Origin: Trema orientale | Lineage: Eukaryota; Streptophyta; Magnoliopsida; Rosales; Cannabaceae | Assembly (NCBI GenBank): GCA_002914845.1 | Contig: JXTC01000050.1 | Span: forward strand, 297,212-361,211 | Length of the DNA: 64,000 nt | Reading direction: 5' to 3' | Made by a program: the position numbers and the translations under genes | The notes under the pieces: model-generated | The model's database searches: none | Seen by the model: the letters and a program-made list of their open reading frames with translations, nothing else | What the model was told of the DNA's origin: nothing | Shown: in pieces, positions 17,469 to 29,245 of the stretch | Layout: every line of letters begins with the position of its first letter | How positions within the stretch are numbered: position 1 is the first letter of the stretch

Positions 17469-19122
17469 TGTTGGAATAATGTCCTATAAAACAGTTTATT
17501 ATTTTGACATTATAAACAATTTATTATCAGATTATTTATTATCTATTTGTTATTAATAAATTTCATGTTATGAATTTTTATTTTATTTATGTCCCATTAA
17601 TATACATGTGATGTGTATGTTTATCTTATGCAAACATCTAAATATTCCAAGACATGTAATTGAGTAATAAAGAATTATTCATATGATGAGTTCATATGTG
17701 GGAGATATTATATTCTTTATTTTATTATATCTAAATTAAATTGTTCGCATTCTGCATATTGAAGATGGAATACTTTACTATGTCATAGAATGTAGTGTTG
17801 TCTATTTTCATAATGAAGTCTCCAATTATCGAAGTGAGTCATCGGATAGAAATAATAGTGTGTTATAAGAAAGTTATAACAGCATCGAACAGGACCGAGT
17901 GAATTAGAATTTAAGGTTAAGTGCCGTAACTTAAATTTCTAATTTCACTAATCTAGCACTATTATAGAAAACCTTAATCTTAGTGATTAACGAACTTACT
18001 TTCATGTGTTTTTTCTTTTTGAGTTACTAAAGGACTAGTTCCGATTTATGGTTCGAACTCCGGTATCTTGGAAGATAAGGTATATGAAATGTGTAGAACA
18101 TTTTTCATGATGGACGTCATACATATAATGTCACTTTGAGTTTTTTTAAGTACTTGGATAATATAAACCAGTGCCCCGGTATTCACTATATGAATTTGAC
18201 TGTGTTGGTATAAGCAGATACAAACACCGTAGTCAACTATTATCCATTAGATGAAAAATGGCAACTCAAAGGTAAATATGTACTAGAGGAATAATATGGT
18301 AATTTCATCCTACTAGTACAACATTGCATTGGAGGTACATCTACAGGTATAGTATATACCAAATGGATCAAGTTAATTGTTTGATAATAAGCTTCACAGA
18401 AAATAAATGACATTTAGTCTAAGAGTTCAATATTGGGCCTATAGTGGTATGCCCTAATAGTAATAGACAAGCCCCAATCATAATTATGAGTTAATTTTGA
18501 TTATGGGCATATGGTCCATTGGAGCTTGGACTTTATGGATCCATCAGGTTCCCTGTCTAGCTCAAATTAAAGCCCAATAGTTATTTGATGATCAGTTGAG
18601 CTCAACAAGCCCAATAAGCCCATTAGGGTTTATTAATCTCTCTATAGTTAAGAGAAGAATTCTCTAGCCGCCAGTTACATCAACTATATGTGAAATACCC
18701 CTTGAGAAGAGAGTGTCATACGAAAAACAGAGAGAGAGAGAGAGCAGAGAAAAATTGGCCACCACTAGGAATTCACTATCCTTGGTGTTTCGGTCATCCT
18801 GGAGAAATCAGTTCGAGGAGATTGTCTTCTTGTTCGTCTGCAGATCTCTTTGTTGGGAATTAAGAAGGTGACTACCCACTGGATCTATCAAACGACTTTC
18901 GAGAATAGGCGGGAAGATGAGAAAGTTGTGGAGCAAATCTGGGTATTATTCTTATCTAGATCAAGAGTTAATTTATGTTATATCACGATTCGAAAGGTTT
19001 TGTAAACATAAAAATTTTAAACGACTAATTCTGCTGCGTTTGTAGAATTTAAAAAACTATGGTATTCTTGAAAATGATTTGATGAAAATATTTTTCGGAA
19101 TTTATTCCAATGAATACCAACA
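17469..19122 (+). mobile_element. Solo LTR, 1654 bp, inserted in the reverse transcriptase region
   Basis: It starts TGTTGGAATAATG and ends GAATACCAACA, with matching TGTTGG/CCAACA ends. Flanks are GACCA (17464-17468) and GAACA (19123-19127), a 5-bp duplication with one change. Joining the flanks continues the copia frame (CTRP then YMAYVISKLSRYTS). It holds no coding part. Words such as GATGGAATACTTTACTA and GTGCCGTAACTT are shared with the solo LTRs at 56950 and 59310, so all three belong to one broad LTR family. Confidence 0.92.
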
Positions 19123-19127
19123 GAACA

Positions 19128-19748
19128 TACATGGCATACGTAATTAGTAAACTAAGTAGATACACGAGTAATCTAGAAACTGATCACTGGAAAGGAATCG
19201 TTTAAGTACTAAGGTATTTAAGATATACTCATAATTATGGGTTACACTATACCAGATATCCAGCTGTCCTATAAGGTTACAATGATGCAAACTGGATATC
19301 TGATATAAAAGACTTAAAGTCTACTAATAGGTACGTATTCACACTAGGAAGTGTAGTTGTATCATGGAAATCCTCAAAATAAATATGTCTAGCCCATTCT
19401 GTAATGGAATCTAAATTCACTGCTTTTGACAAGTATGGTAAAGAGGCAAAATTGCTGCGACAATTCTTAGAGGATATTCTAATGTGGCCAAAGCCTGTGC
19501 CAGTAATTTGCATCCATTGTGATAGTTAGTCTGCAATTAGAAGAGCACAAAGTAACATGTATAATGATAAGTCTAGACATATACGTCGTAGACATAATAC
19601 CGTTAGACAATTACTCTCAGCTGGAGTTATCTCTGTTGACTATGTGAAGCTAAAGGATAACTTTAGGAATCCACTAACCAAAGAGTTAAATAGAGAGTTA
19701 GTTGAGAAATCATCGAGGGGAATGAGACTTAAGCCCATGAAAGAATAA
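19128..19748 (+). pseudogene. copia reverse transcriptase end and RNase H remnant
   Basis: AYVISKLSRYTSNLETDHWKG is followed by the RNase H signature [18 protein letters not shown], then MESKFTAFDKYGKEAKLLRQ and the terminal DNFRNPLTKELNRELVEKSS (the family's ADPLTK-type end). At least two in-frame stops are present. Confidence 0.88.
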
Positions 19749-20316
19749 GGTTATATAATGGAAACCCAACCTACTTGACTAGAGATCCCAAGATCTAGGT
19801 TCAAAGGGACAACCTAATTGTAAAGACTAGTTAGATCACTGCGAGGGTTATCCTCCTGTCCATCCCTATGATGAAAACAATGATGCCTGTATGATGAAGG
19901 ATAAGCTATGCTTTTAATGATTCTACATTGAAAATCAGAGCGGAGTAATGCGGGTTACTTTTGATTAAGAATCACCCATGTAATAGAGAAGATGGACTAC
20001 TTCGAAAGGGAATTGTGGGGGCTCAATTCGTTGGAAACTCTCATCGATTCAGGCGTATGTTCATAGCCAAAACGAACATAAAAGTGAGAACTGAATTATG
20101 TTAGAAAAATTTTTGTACGAGATATATTATCGTTGACACGAAGGACAGAACAGTTCAAAGACATTGTATCTACTGATTAGCCATTAAAGTAAATATCTTT
20201 CACGAGGGAAGGTTTAAAGGTGAACATCTATCTATCCTATGCAGATTTCGACCATTGAACTATATCATTAGGTTTCTTAGGATCAGTGTACCTCAATTTC
20301 ATTCATGTGGGGGGAT
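19749..20316 (+). other. copia 3' untranslated part and polypurine tract
   Basis: Non-coding DNA between RNase H and the 3' LTR. It ends in GTGGGGGGA (about 20308-20315), a good polypurine tract directly before the LTR start TGTTAG. Confidence 0.75.
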
Positions 20317-23300
20317 TGTTAGAAAAATGGTAGAAAATATTATTGTCACGAACCATTTTGGAGCATAAAATTGAGTAGGACCCACTTAGTATTTTTGATG
20401 GGTCATGGTGAATTGTTGATCTAGTTGACAAGTACTTCAAAATTGTATACTCATATGCTCAAAATAAACTTTGAATGAATGAGAAATTGATGCCCAAAAT
20501 AGATTCATTAGAATGGAAAAATGGTCATGAATAGTTGGGTTTTTAGTCCTACATTGGTTGGGAATGAAAATCTCTTCCCCCTGAAGCCTATATAAGGAAA
20601 CTTAGGTTCTTCAAATTATTTACACCTTGAGAAGTATTCTCTTCACTTCTCTAAATTCTCTCCCTCTATTCTAGTACTAGTTTGAGTTCTTAATTCAAGA
20701 ATTCCTAAATCTATTTCTAATTAAAATTTTGGTATTTAGTTCGCCCAAAGTAGAAACTTAGTACTCCGTTTGCTACTCCAAAAGCTGTTGTATCCTGGGA
20801 GATGGACACCTAGCAGCCTCTAGCACTACGAGAGGAGGTGAGTTTGTTTTCCTAGTTCTAGTTAAAATTTTGGAGTTTTTTGATAGAGTTCTAGCTGTAT
20901 TTAGTTCACCCAAAGTAGAAGCTTGGTGCTCAGTTTGCTACCCCAGAAGCCCTTGTATCTTGGGAGACGGATGCCTATCACCTCTAGCACTATGGGAGGA
21001 GGCAAATCTGTTTTAAGAAAACTGTGTGACACACAGGTCTCGGTTCTAATACTGCAGTTTGAATTTCTTTTTCTCTTTATTTAGTTATTGTTTCTTTAAT
21101 TTTAGTTCATCTTAGCTTTATTTATTTATTCACTACAACAAAAAAGGCCTTTCAAGGCACTTATAAAGTGCTTTGAAAGGCCTTTCACGGCGCCCCCAAA
21201 ATGTGTTGTAGTACATATTTTCAGAGAGTATTTTTAATATATTTGTCTATACCCCTGGAATTTTATAAATAAAATCCTAATCCATTACATACACTAAATA
21301 TTTCAAATAAAACGGAGTATAAATATAAATTTACATACTAACATTAAATAAAATTTACGAACTTAACAATATAACATAGTCCATAATATAAAAATAAGTA
21401 CAGAGTAAATCAATATAGTTGAACTACTTAATATAATAACTTGATCATGATCATATCCATATATTCTATAAACTAAGTATATACATTAGTTTTCTAAGCT
21501 AAACTAATATGATCATAAAAAACTACATAGTTTAAATGAACAAAGTCTAGGAACTTCAAATGAGAAATTATATTAGTTCTTCGACCCACTCTTCAAGAAG
21601 TCCATTGATATCACCTTTTGTGTAGAAATTTTGTCTATTAAACTACAAATTTAAATACTCTATTCGTAAGAAAATGATCAATCAAACTCTAAATTAGAAG
21701 AGAACTAATAAAATATACAAGTTACATACCATTATGGTAAATGATTTAACATTGGCTTGTTCAATGATTTCTCTTATAAATTTATATATGTAGAATCCGC
21801 ATTCAACACTTACCAGTTGTCTTGAGTACTATACATAAGATTCAAAAAAATAAGTAGTTTTAATTAATCTTTTACTCAACAAGTGTTATTTATTTAAGTT
21901 TAGTACCTTTATTGGCTTATAAACCGGACCATTTGGTCTTCCTTTCTTCTCTTTTTCTGCATTATATATGTTGAATGCACTTTGAATTGAAAATGAATTA
22001 CAAAAAATAAAAGATTAGCAACCATAATTAAAATACATTAAAAAACTTAACTATAACAAAATAACTATTAGAGAACTTACTTGATCATTGTTAAACCAAT
22101 TTCCTCACGGAGAGGTAAGTCTAGAGGATCTAGAAACTATACATAATCTTTGAGAGGATAAATCACAAGCAAAAATTAATGTTCCGTGCTCATAAAATTG
22201 ATGATAAAAATTATCCATATATAATCTATTCGCTAGCATTCATTCCTTATCAATTCTAAGCACATTTTGGGGGGAAAAAAAAACTTAAACAAATTTTTAT
22301 TTACAAAGAAGACCTTATATTGAGCAACTAACATAACAAACTAGATTATGCTTATTTTTGACATAGCCTCTTTTATTTCAAATAAGTAGCCAATCATATA
22401 AATGCATATCAACACAAATAATGAACTCAAAGATTCACACACAATTATAACATTATCATTATATCACCACATATATGATTTCTCATAATATATCTCCTTT
22501 AAATTAGACTTTCCTAAATGAAAATATAAAACTATTTAAAATGGTGACATAATCTAGGCCAAGAAATAATTGAGACAACATACCTCAAATTGTTAATATA
22601 TAAGTAATCTTCGTACTTCGAACTTCTACTAAAATCTATATATAGAAAAAAGATAAAAAAAACAATTCAATATCTAAAATTCACACCACTTAAAAATTGA
22701 AAATTCAAAAACTTAAAATAAATACAAATACAAAATACGATTTTTAACCAATTTCAAATTAAATTAAAACCTACATTAACCATGTATATAAAAAAAATTA
22801 AAAATAAAAACAATTGCAAACTAGATCTCAAGTTAATTTACTCTGTAACTACCTAAAACATAAAATTAGTAAAAATTGAGACAACATACCTTCAATCCCA
22901 AAATTTTGGAACTAAATGAACTTCACACTTTACCTAAAGTATTTTTAAAAAATGATTATATTAACATCTACATTCTATAAGACAACAAACTATAATAACA
23001 TAAATTCGGATAAATTCATACTAAAATAGAAAAACGTAGCCAAAAATGAAATTTCTAGTAAATAAACAACTAAAGTAGTATTTACAAGAGTAGAGATTGT
23101 CAATGTATAGCCAAGAAATTTCAATTTGACAATTTCGGGTTCTAAATAAACACACACTTAAATATAACCTAAAACATGAAATTTATACAAATTAATAAGT
23201 CAAAACCATAGTTAAAATAATGGGTAAAAAATTTAAGTGACAAAAATGAGTTGGATTACCTTTTTCTCCGAAAAAGAATGGTATATGGAAGGTTAAAATT

Positions 23301-23866
23301 CTAAATCAACACATAACCTAAAATACGAAATTTTCACAAATTAATAGGTTAAAATTATAGTTAAAACAATAGGTAATCTTAATTTAGTGATAAAAACAAG
23401 TTTAAAAGGTTGGAAATACCTCTTTGGCCGGAAAATATGGTGTATTGGAGCATGGAGGCGCGGCTGGGCTTGGAGAGAACATGAGTTGAGCAAGAGAGAG
23501 CAAAATGCTCTCTAGGGTTCGTGATTTGGGGCCCTTATACGGGACCCCTATCACGGCGCCTTATAGGCCCTGTGAAAGCCCAGTTTCACGGCGCTTATAA
23601 AAGACAATCACCTATCACGGCGCCTAAAGACGCCGTGATAGGTGAATGACGGCGGCTTATAGGCACTTTGGTTGCTTATGCTTTTACCACGGCGCGTCTG
23701 TAGACACGCCGTGATAAAGGCTTTTTTTAGTAGTGATTTATGCTTTAATTATAGTTTATTTAATTATAGCTTTTATATAGTTGCTTTAGTTATAATTATT
23801 TTGTTTATATTATTAATTATTTAATTCTACTATTATATTGTTAATAATATAATAATACTTTGATTA
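20317..23866 (+). repeat. 3' LTR of the copia element, split by a CACTA element
   Basis: The LTR runs 20317-21130 and resumes after 23735. It contains a 155-165 bp tandem duplication (about 20699-20852 and 20852-21016), each unit with TTAGTTCRCCCAAAGTAGAA and CTCTAGCACTA. The 5' LTR has neither unit. Confidence 0.85.
21131..23735 (+). mobile_element. CACTA (En/Spm) non-autonomous element, 2605 bp
   Basis: The left end is CACTACAACAAAAAAGGCC and the right end is GGCTTTTTTTAGTAGTG. The 3-bp duplication ATT (21128-21130 and 23736-23738) fits the superfamily, and the empty site is preserved in the 5' LTR. Subterminal CACGGCG(C/T) words in both orientations occur near both ends, mainly 23540-23725, with hairpins at about 21146-21186 and 23689-23714. 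No transposase-like frame is seen in the AT-rich interior. Confidence 0.95.
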
Positions 23867-26267
23867 GTTTAATTATTTAATTTTTCTTTGTTTTATAATT
23901 TTTTTTTATATTTGTCCTACATATATATCTTTCTAAATTATCATTATCTCTAACCTTTTTCTGTAACATTATAAATTGAGATTAGTAAGATTCTACAAAC
24001 TCAATTGAAATATGGATATGGTTAATAAGAGGCTAGAAGTAGGTATAATTAGCTCTTTATATTTTTTGTTTATGTATATCATAACATATTGATGTGTACG
24101 ACTGGTCAAAAATAGGATTTGTAGATAGGTTTTGTAGTAGAATTGATAAATCAATAATGTTGAATGCCAGATTTATAGTGGTTCAACCCCATTGAAAAGC
24201 CTACGTTCGTTGAGCCGATATTATTAATTATGACTGACTGTGTGTGGTTTTATGAGTGGGATGATCTCACTGTCTTTTCTCACCTGTTTTACATGGTGTT
24301 CTACTCCTATTTATAATCATAGGATGAATAGGGTTTCTCCTATTTATAAAATTATAATCACTAATGAAGAGGGACTTCGCCAACAAGGAAGATCTTTGTG
24401 CGATGAAGATTCTAGGATGAGCAGCCTGCAGGTCTTAAGTTAATCTTCTCCTGATTCGTGATCAATTTTAAATTGTCGAGCTGGTAGAAAAACATGCACA
24501 ACAAAATGTGAAATACAGTTACAAACTTTCATTTAGGGAAGCCAAAAACAGCTTTGACAACTAATTTCTTTCTAGTAAATAACATGGGTTATAGGTCAAA
24601 GGAGATGTAATCATGTAGAGGTGTACTCATTCGAGAAGTTCTATATAGGGATGGCGGTTTTATACTCAAAATAAAAAGTGCTCACCACTTTTACTTAATA
24701 AGAAAAAGCAACAAAAAAAAGAAAAAAAAACAAAACTCCAAAAAAAAAAAAATGTATATAAACCTATAATTTTATTTATATTATCTTTTTGTATCTATAA
24801 ATCTATAATTTTTGTTGTAGTGTAAAAAGGAATACACATTGTCTTTTTAAGTCTTTCTCCCTTGAAATATCTTTACCCTTTTCAGACACACCATCTTCGA
24901 CCTTTCCTTAATCTTCTTTCAAGATTTTGTTGGTCCCTGTAATCTTTGTTTTTATCTCCTTTTCATTAAGTTAAACCTCAAAAACGACCTGTGCATGATA
25001 TACAAAATCATATTGATATGATGATCCACCCACCAATTCAACCTGCACGGTTACCCATAAATAAGGGAATTTAGAAATATGACACTTAATTATACTAAGT
25101 TAAGAGTGCAATTAATTTCCAAGTCGGTTATTAGTAAAATATAATTAGTTAGAGATTAGTATCAGAGTGGTCATTTTCAATATTAATTGCGCACATGGAT
25201 TCGGAAAACTTAATTTAATATTTAGTTGGTTCTAGTGAGACAAGGTTACTGGTGGATATCAAATTAACCTATTTATATACGTGTGGTTTCGAAGTTGTTT
25301 ATCAAACTTAGACCTTAAGAAAATACACCTCTTCTTATTCTTTTCTAATTACTCAACCAACCAATCGTGGAGTTAGCCTGTGTGCTATAAAATTCTAGTT
25401 TTGACAAAAATGACAATTAAGAAGGGTCTCAAAGCTTATGTAAGCTTACATAAACATGATTATGATACGCTAGAACATTTAACCTGCATAGTTAAGACTT
25501 ACTATTTTGTATTTCCCTAAAGCAGCCTAATTGGTTAATTTTATATCAGATTTCATGAATATAATGTCAGATATATATTGTCATGGATTTAGGGTGCATG
25601 ATAAAGACACACTTAAAATAAAGACAAAAGACTTGTGCGTAAAAAGGTCAATAACATTCACCTCAATCATACCGATTTAAGTATTTCTTTATTTTTTTTT
25701 CTTGGACATATAAATCTCATACCTAAGTAGTTGGAGAGTAATTAGTACTGGATTAGAAATTATAGTGATATACAAAGTGTAAAAGAAAAGAAAAAGAAAA
25801 GGTTTATCATTTATGTGTTTAAGTTGGTCTTTGCTTCTCACTTAAATAAGTTTCTCTTTGTACACTAAATTCCTATATTGGTCTCAAAAGAGTCATAACT
25901 TTGCTCGAATATCAAATTACATCCCTAAATTAACCGTTTTGTTTAATTTATCAGTCCTTTCTATCTGAGTGAATTGTATTATTTGATGTTTAATTAGTTT
26001 CTCTTGGAATTTATTTGAAGGTACTATTCACGAACCTTTTTCTCTCTATATAATCTAAAAATTGGGTTCCTGTACATTGAGGGGCATCAAAGATTCAAAG
26101 ATATATATGAATGTGGAAGGTTGGCTAAACAGTCTTGTGCATGTATTCTTTCCTTGTAATATATGATAAAGAACTAGGAACTTCGATCGTTACACTTTTA
26201 TTTTTAAATTAATATTTTAATATCATGTGGGTCTTGTTAATAATTAATCAAATTTGGTAATTTCCTT
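23867..26267. other. Intergenic sequence, partly retroelement-derived
   Basis: No gene supported. The stretch at about 24090-24480 (AGTGGTTCAACCCCATTGAA, CCTACGTTCGTTGAGCC) looks like part of an LTR, but no ends are recognisable. The rest is AT-rich. Confidence 0.4.
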
Positions 26268-26888
26268 GTTGGAAGGACAGCTTCCACAAAGCGGTGAGTT
26301 CGCCCGCTATTTGTCTAATAGTACTCTCATTCTCATTAGGTTTGGCTTTGGATACTCTCATTCCCCAAAGTGACGTTCCCATAATTTAAACTCATGACTT
26401 CTCGAACAAGAGGTATCCTGGTAGCCACCATGCCAATCGCTCGCTATTTGTCTAATGGTACTCTCATTCCCATTAGATTTGGTTTTAGGTACTCTCATTC
26501 TCTAAAATAACGTCCACAGGATTTGAACCCATGATCTCTTGAACAAGATGTATCCTAGTAACTACCTTTTGTTGGAATGACGGCTTCCACAAAGCGGTGG
26601 GCCCGCCCGTTATTTGAACTCATAGCCTCTTGATCATGAGGTATCCTAGTAGCCACCACACCGTTTTTGTTGGAAGGACAGCTTCTACAAAGCAGTGGGC
26701 CTGCTCGCTATTTGAACTCATAGCCTCTTGAACAAGAGGTATCCTGGTAGCCACCACACCATATTTGTTAGAAGGACAGCTTCCACAAAGAGGTAAACCT
26801 GCCCGCTATTTGTCCAATGGTGCTCTCATTCCCACTGGGTTTGAACTCATGACATTTTGAACAAGAGATATCCTAATAACCACCACGC
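26268..26888 (-). repeat. Cluster of tRNA-derived SINE-like repeats, five - strand copies
   Basis: Copies lie at about 26268-26436, 26440-26569 (truncated), 26570-26664, 26666-26762 and 26763-26888. On the - strand each reads GTGGTGGCTACCAGGATACC, then CTCTTGTTCAAGAGG, then a GGTTCRAA-type B box where that part is kept. The 3' part ends near GCTTTGTGGAAGCTGTCCTTC. Several copies lack the middle portion. Confidence 0.7.
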
Positions 26889-26895
26889 TATTAAT

Positions 26896-27060
26896 GTAGT
26901 GGCTACCAGGATACCTCTTAATCAAGAGGTCATAGGTTCAAATCCTAGGAACGTTACTTTGGAGAATGAAAGTACCCAAAGCCAAACCCAATAGGAATAA
27001 AGTACTATTGGATAAATAGCCAACGGGCCCATCGCTTTGTAGAAGATGTTCTTCCAACAC
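26896..27060 (+). repeat. SINE-like repeat, + strand copy
   Basis: It begins GTAGTGGCTACCAGG. A B-box-like GGTTCAAATCC lies at about 26937-26947, preceded by a CCTCTTAATCAAGAGG hairpin. It ends CTTCCAACAC. This is the longest and best copy, and it is inverted relative to the cluster immediately to its left. Confidence 0.7.
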
Positions 27061-28700
27061 CCTTTTACTGATTTGGGCAAGTAATGGATCTATGTTCTTC
27101 GAGCACCCCTTTCCTGATTTGGGCAAGTAATGGATCTTTCTTTGCTTAAAAGGGGAATCGGTATAAAAATAAAATAAAAAAAAAATTATATCAAATCTCT
27201 CTTTGTACGTATTTTCTTTTAAGGGGATTTGTGGAACTAACATTGGTTGGAAATCTACGAGAGCAGCTACCCTCATTTACTACTTTCTTCTTTCCTTAAT
27301 TTTGTTTTTATTTGTTATTTAAAGCTCGTGAAGAGGAATAAGAATATGTATTGCTCCCTTGTTATTTGATTTCATTGTTCATTAATTATTTTGCTCTTTC
27401 TTGATCAAGTTTAACTTGTCTCATGAATCTTAAACAAAAACAAAGATTATCTAATACATCATAACAATATATATGCAAAAGTTCAAATTTGCGGATAACA
27501 TAATACTTGGACCAACATCCAAGATGATGGAATGAGAGAGTAAACTTTGAAAAAAAAATATCATCAACAATTGTTCTTGGTCAACTGATCATGTTTTCCA
27601 CTTGAACATAGTTTTCTTTTAATTATAATTATCACCCCATAGCGAGGTTTAAGACAACAAGCCATGCCAATTTTAACCCAAGGCAATAAAAGGGACAAAA
27701 GGCAAATAGAAAAGGTAAATAACCTTAAGGTGAGATATAAGAGCGTGTAAGATGGAGACAAGCACAGATTTTGGGACGATAAATCTGCTCCCCAGGGCCC
27801 TGACACTACGTCCAAACAGATTCAAGAAAAGTAGGCCTTACACGTGGCCATATGGGTAGAGAACACGTCTCTCCCATCCCCTTATGCGCCAATGACCCAA
27901 AAGTAAAAGCCAAAACCAAATCGAATTTCGAGCGACCGAATCTAAGCCACTGTTTGGCTCTCCCATTTTACAACTCCTTGTAGGCCGTTGCCCAATTTTG
28001 TTTATTTCAATAAAATATCTTTTGTTAATTTCAGCACATCCTTTCCTGAGCGCGTGTGAACTAAGCTTTGCTCACATTGATTGGTAGGGAGTGAAAGAGG
28101 TAAACGACAAGTCGTTTCATGTAATGGTAACTTTGAAGTGAACTATCTGAATTTGCACTTAGTCATGACAAAAGTGATTTTAAGTGCATTTACCCCACCT
28201 TTATCCAATTGATGTACGTAGTCAGTAAAATTTTTGCTTTAACCAAAGTAGAATTGGTAGCATTTACACTTTTACATATTAGTATCATGTATGATAAGAA
28301 TTATATATGGAATGAATAATCATTCTCTAGATTATGCTAAAGTACGCAAGTGAATTTATTTCTCATTAAGCAATGAAAGCATCAAATGCAAGTCTTTTTG
28401 TGCGAGTCATTATAAAAAAGAATGATGAAATAACGGCGAAAGCAGCCGATTAGAGTGCTCAGAAACTTACTAAGCACATATGGATAATGTTTCTATCCAA
28501 ATCAAACCATATAACAATGTACTCTACTCATAGAACACAACACAGAGACATGAAAAAGTTGGACAAAAGGGTAAATGCACGAACCTCTGATGGCCAAGAA
28601 GATCTGGTGTATTGTATATCAATTTCTCTCGTCTCAGTCTCAGCTAATCATTATCCAAGTATGGAGCTCAGTGCTCACAAGCAATGCTCATTTTGTCGTC
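27061..28700. other. Intergenic sequence upstream of HSFC1
   Basis: No gene supported. A G-box-like ACACGTGG occurs at about 27840 in a GC-richer stretch (27780-28080). Confidence 0.5.
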
Positions 28701-29202
28701 TAGCTAAAACTTGTCCAATAACAAGGGGACCACGTCACCAAATAAGGAAAAAGCAAAGAATAATGCCCACGCACCCAAACCTGCGCGTGGGAAAACAATC
28801 CTCGTGTCTACGAAAATATCTAACCCTCCTCGGGACGATGACGTGTTCTAAAAAGATGATAAAAGATGAGCCAATAGCGGGTCCCATCACGTGACCCAAG
28901 GAAACACACCTCCAGACGATTGCCACGTTAGCTCGTATTACTGTACATGCGGCCGTTATATATTACGGTGGTACCTCATTTCAAACCTTCGTAAACTAAC
29001 AAAATCCCAACCCCAAACTTGTACTCGCCCACACTTTATCGCTTCACTCCGCCTCTCCCTCTCTCTTCCATCTCATACCCACCCCAAAAAAAAAAGAAAA
29101 AAAAAAAAAAGTTTAGAGAGAAGAGAGAGAGAATTACAGGAGTCTTTTCTTTTTGTTCTGAAAAGAGTTTGTGAGAGTCAGAGAATCGGCGTATATGGGA
29201 TT
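28700..29202 (+). promoter_or_regulatory. Promoter and 5' leader of the HSFC1-like gene
   Basis: CCAAT is at 28871-28875, a perfect G-box CACGTG at 28888-28893, further ACGT cores (GACGTG near 28841, CCACGTTA near 28923) and a TATA box TTATATATTA at 28956-28965. Transcription would start near 28990, giving a leader of about 210 nt with CT-rich and A-rich stretches. ACGT cores suggest bZIP or bHLH control. I saw no clear heat-shock element. Confidence 0.7.
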
Positions 29203-29245
29203 ATGGAGGCGACCACGAATAACGTCATCGCACCGTTCGTTATGA
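29195..29245 (+). promoter_or_regulatory. Short upstream reading frame overlapping the HSFC1 start
   Basis: ATG at 29195 is 8 nt before the main ATG and in another frame. It runs 16 codons to a TGA that lies inside the HSFC1 coding region. The predicted leader includes it, so scanning ribosomes would meet it first. Confidence 0.6.

Larger units (their letters stand above)
13000..23866 (+). mobile_element. Decayed Ty1/copia LTR retrotransposon with three nested insertions
   Basis: The order is 5' LTR (about 13000-13540), gag, protease, integrase, reverse transcriptase, RNase H, polypurine tract (about 20308-20315), 3' LTR (20317-23866). Integrase before reverse transcriptase defines the copia order. 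Every coding part has stops and frameshifts, so it is not autonomous. Later insertions are a hAT element (14288-14663), a solo LTR (17469-19122) and a CACTA element (21131-23735). Without them the element is about 6.2 kb. No clear primer-binding site follows the 5' LTR. Confidence 0.9.

Noticed and set aside
22000..23400. Transposase gene in the CACTA interior
   Set aside because: I examined the interior and found only AT-rich DNA with frequent stops.
25157..25170. AGTATCAGAGTGG as a retrotransposon primer-binding site
   Set aside because: It deviates from TGGTATCAGAGC, and no LTR end or coding remnant is recognisable beside it.
26896..26950. Possible tRNA gene
   Set aside because: There is a B-box-like word and an anticodon-like hairpin, but no acceptor stem and no good anticodon loop. 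It fits a tRNA-derived SINE better.
28487..28894. 135-codon open frame upstream of HSFC1
   Set aside because: It lies in promoter sequence, has no motif, and contains the CCAAT box and part of the G-box.
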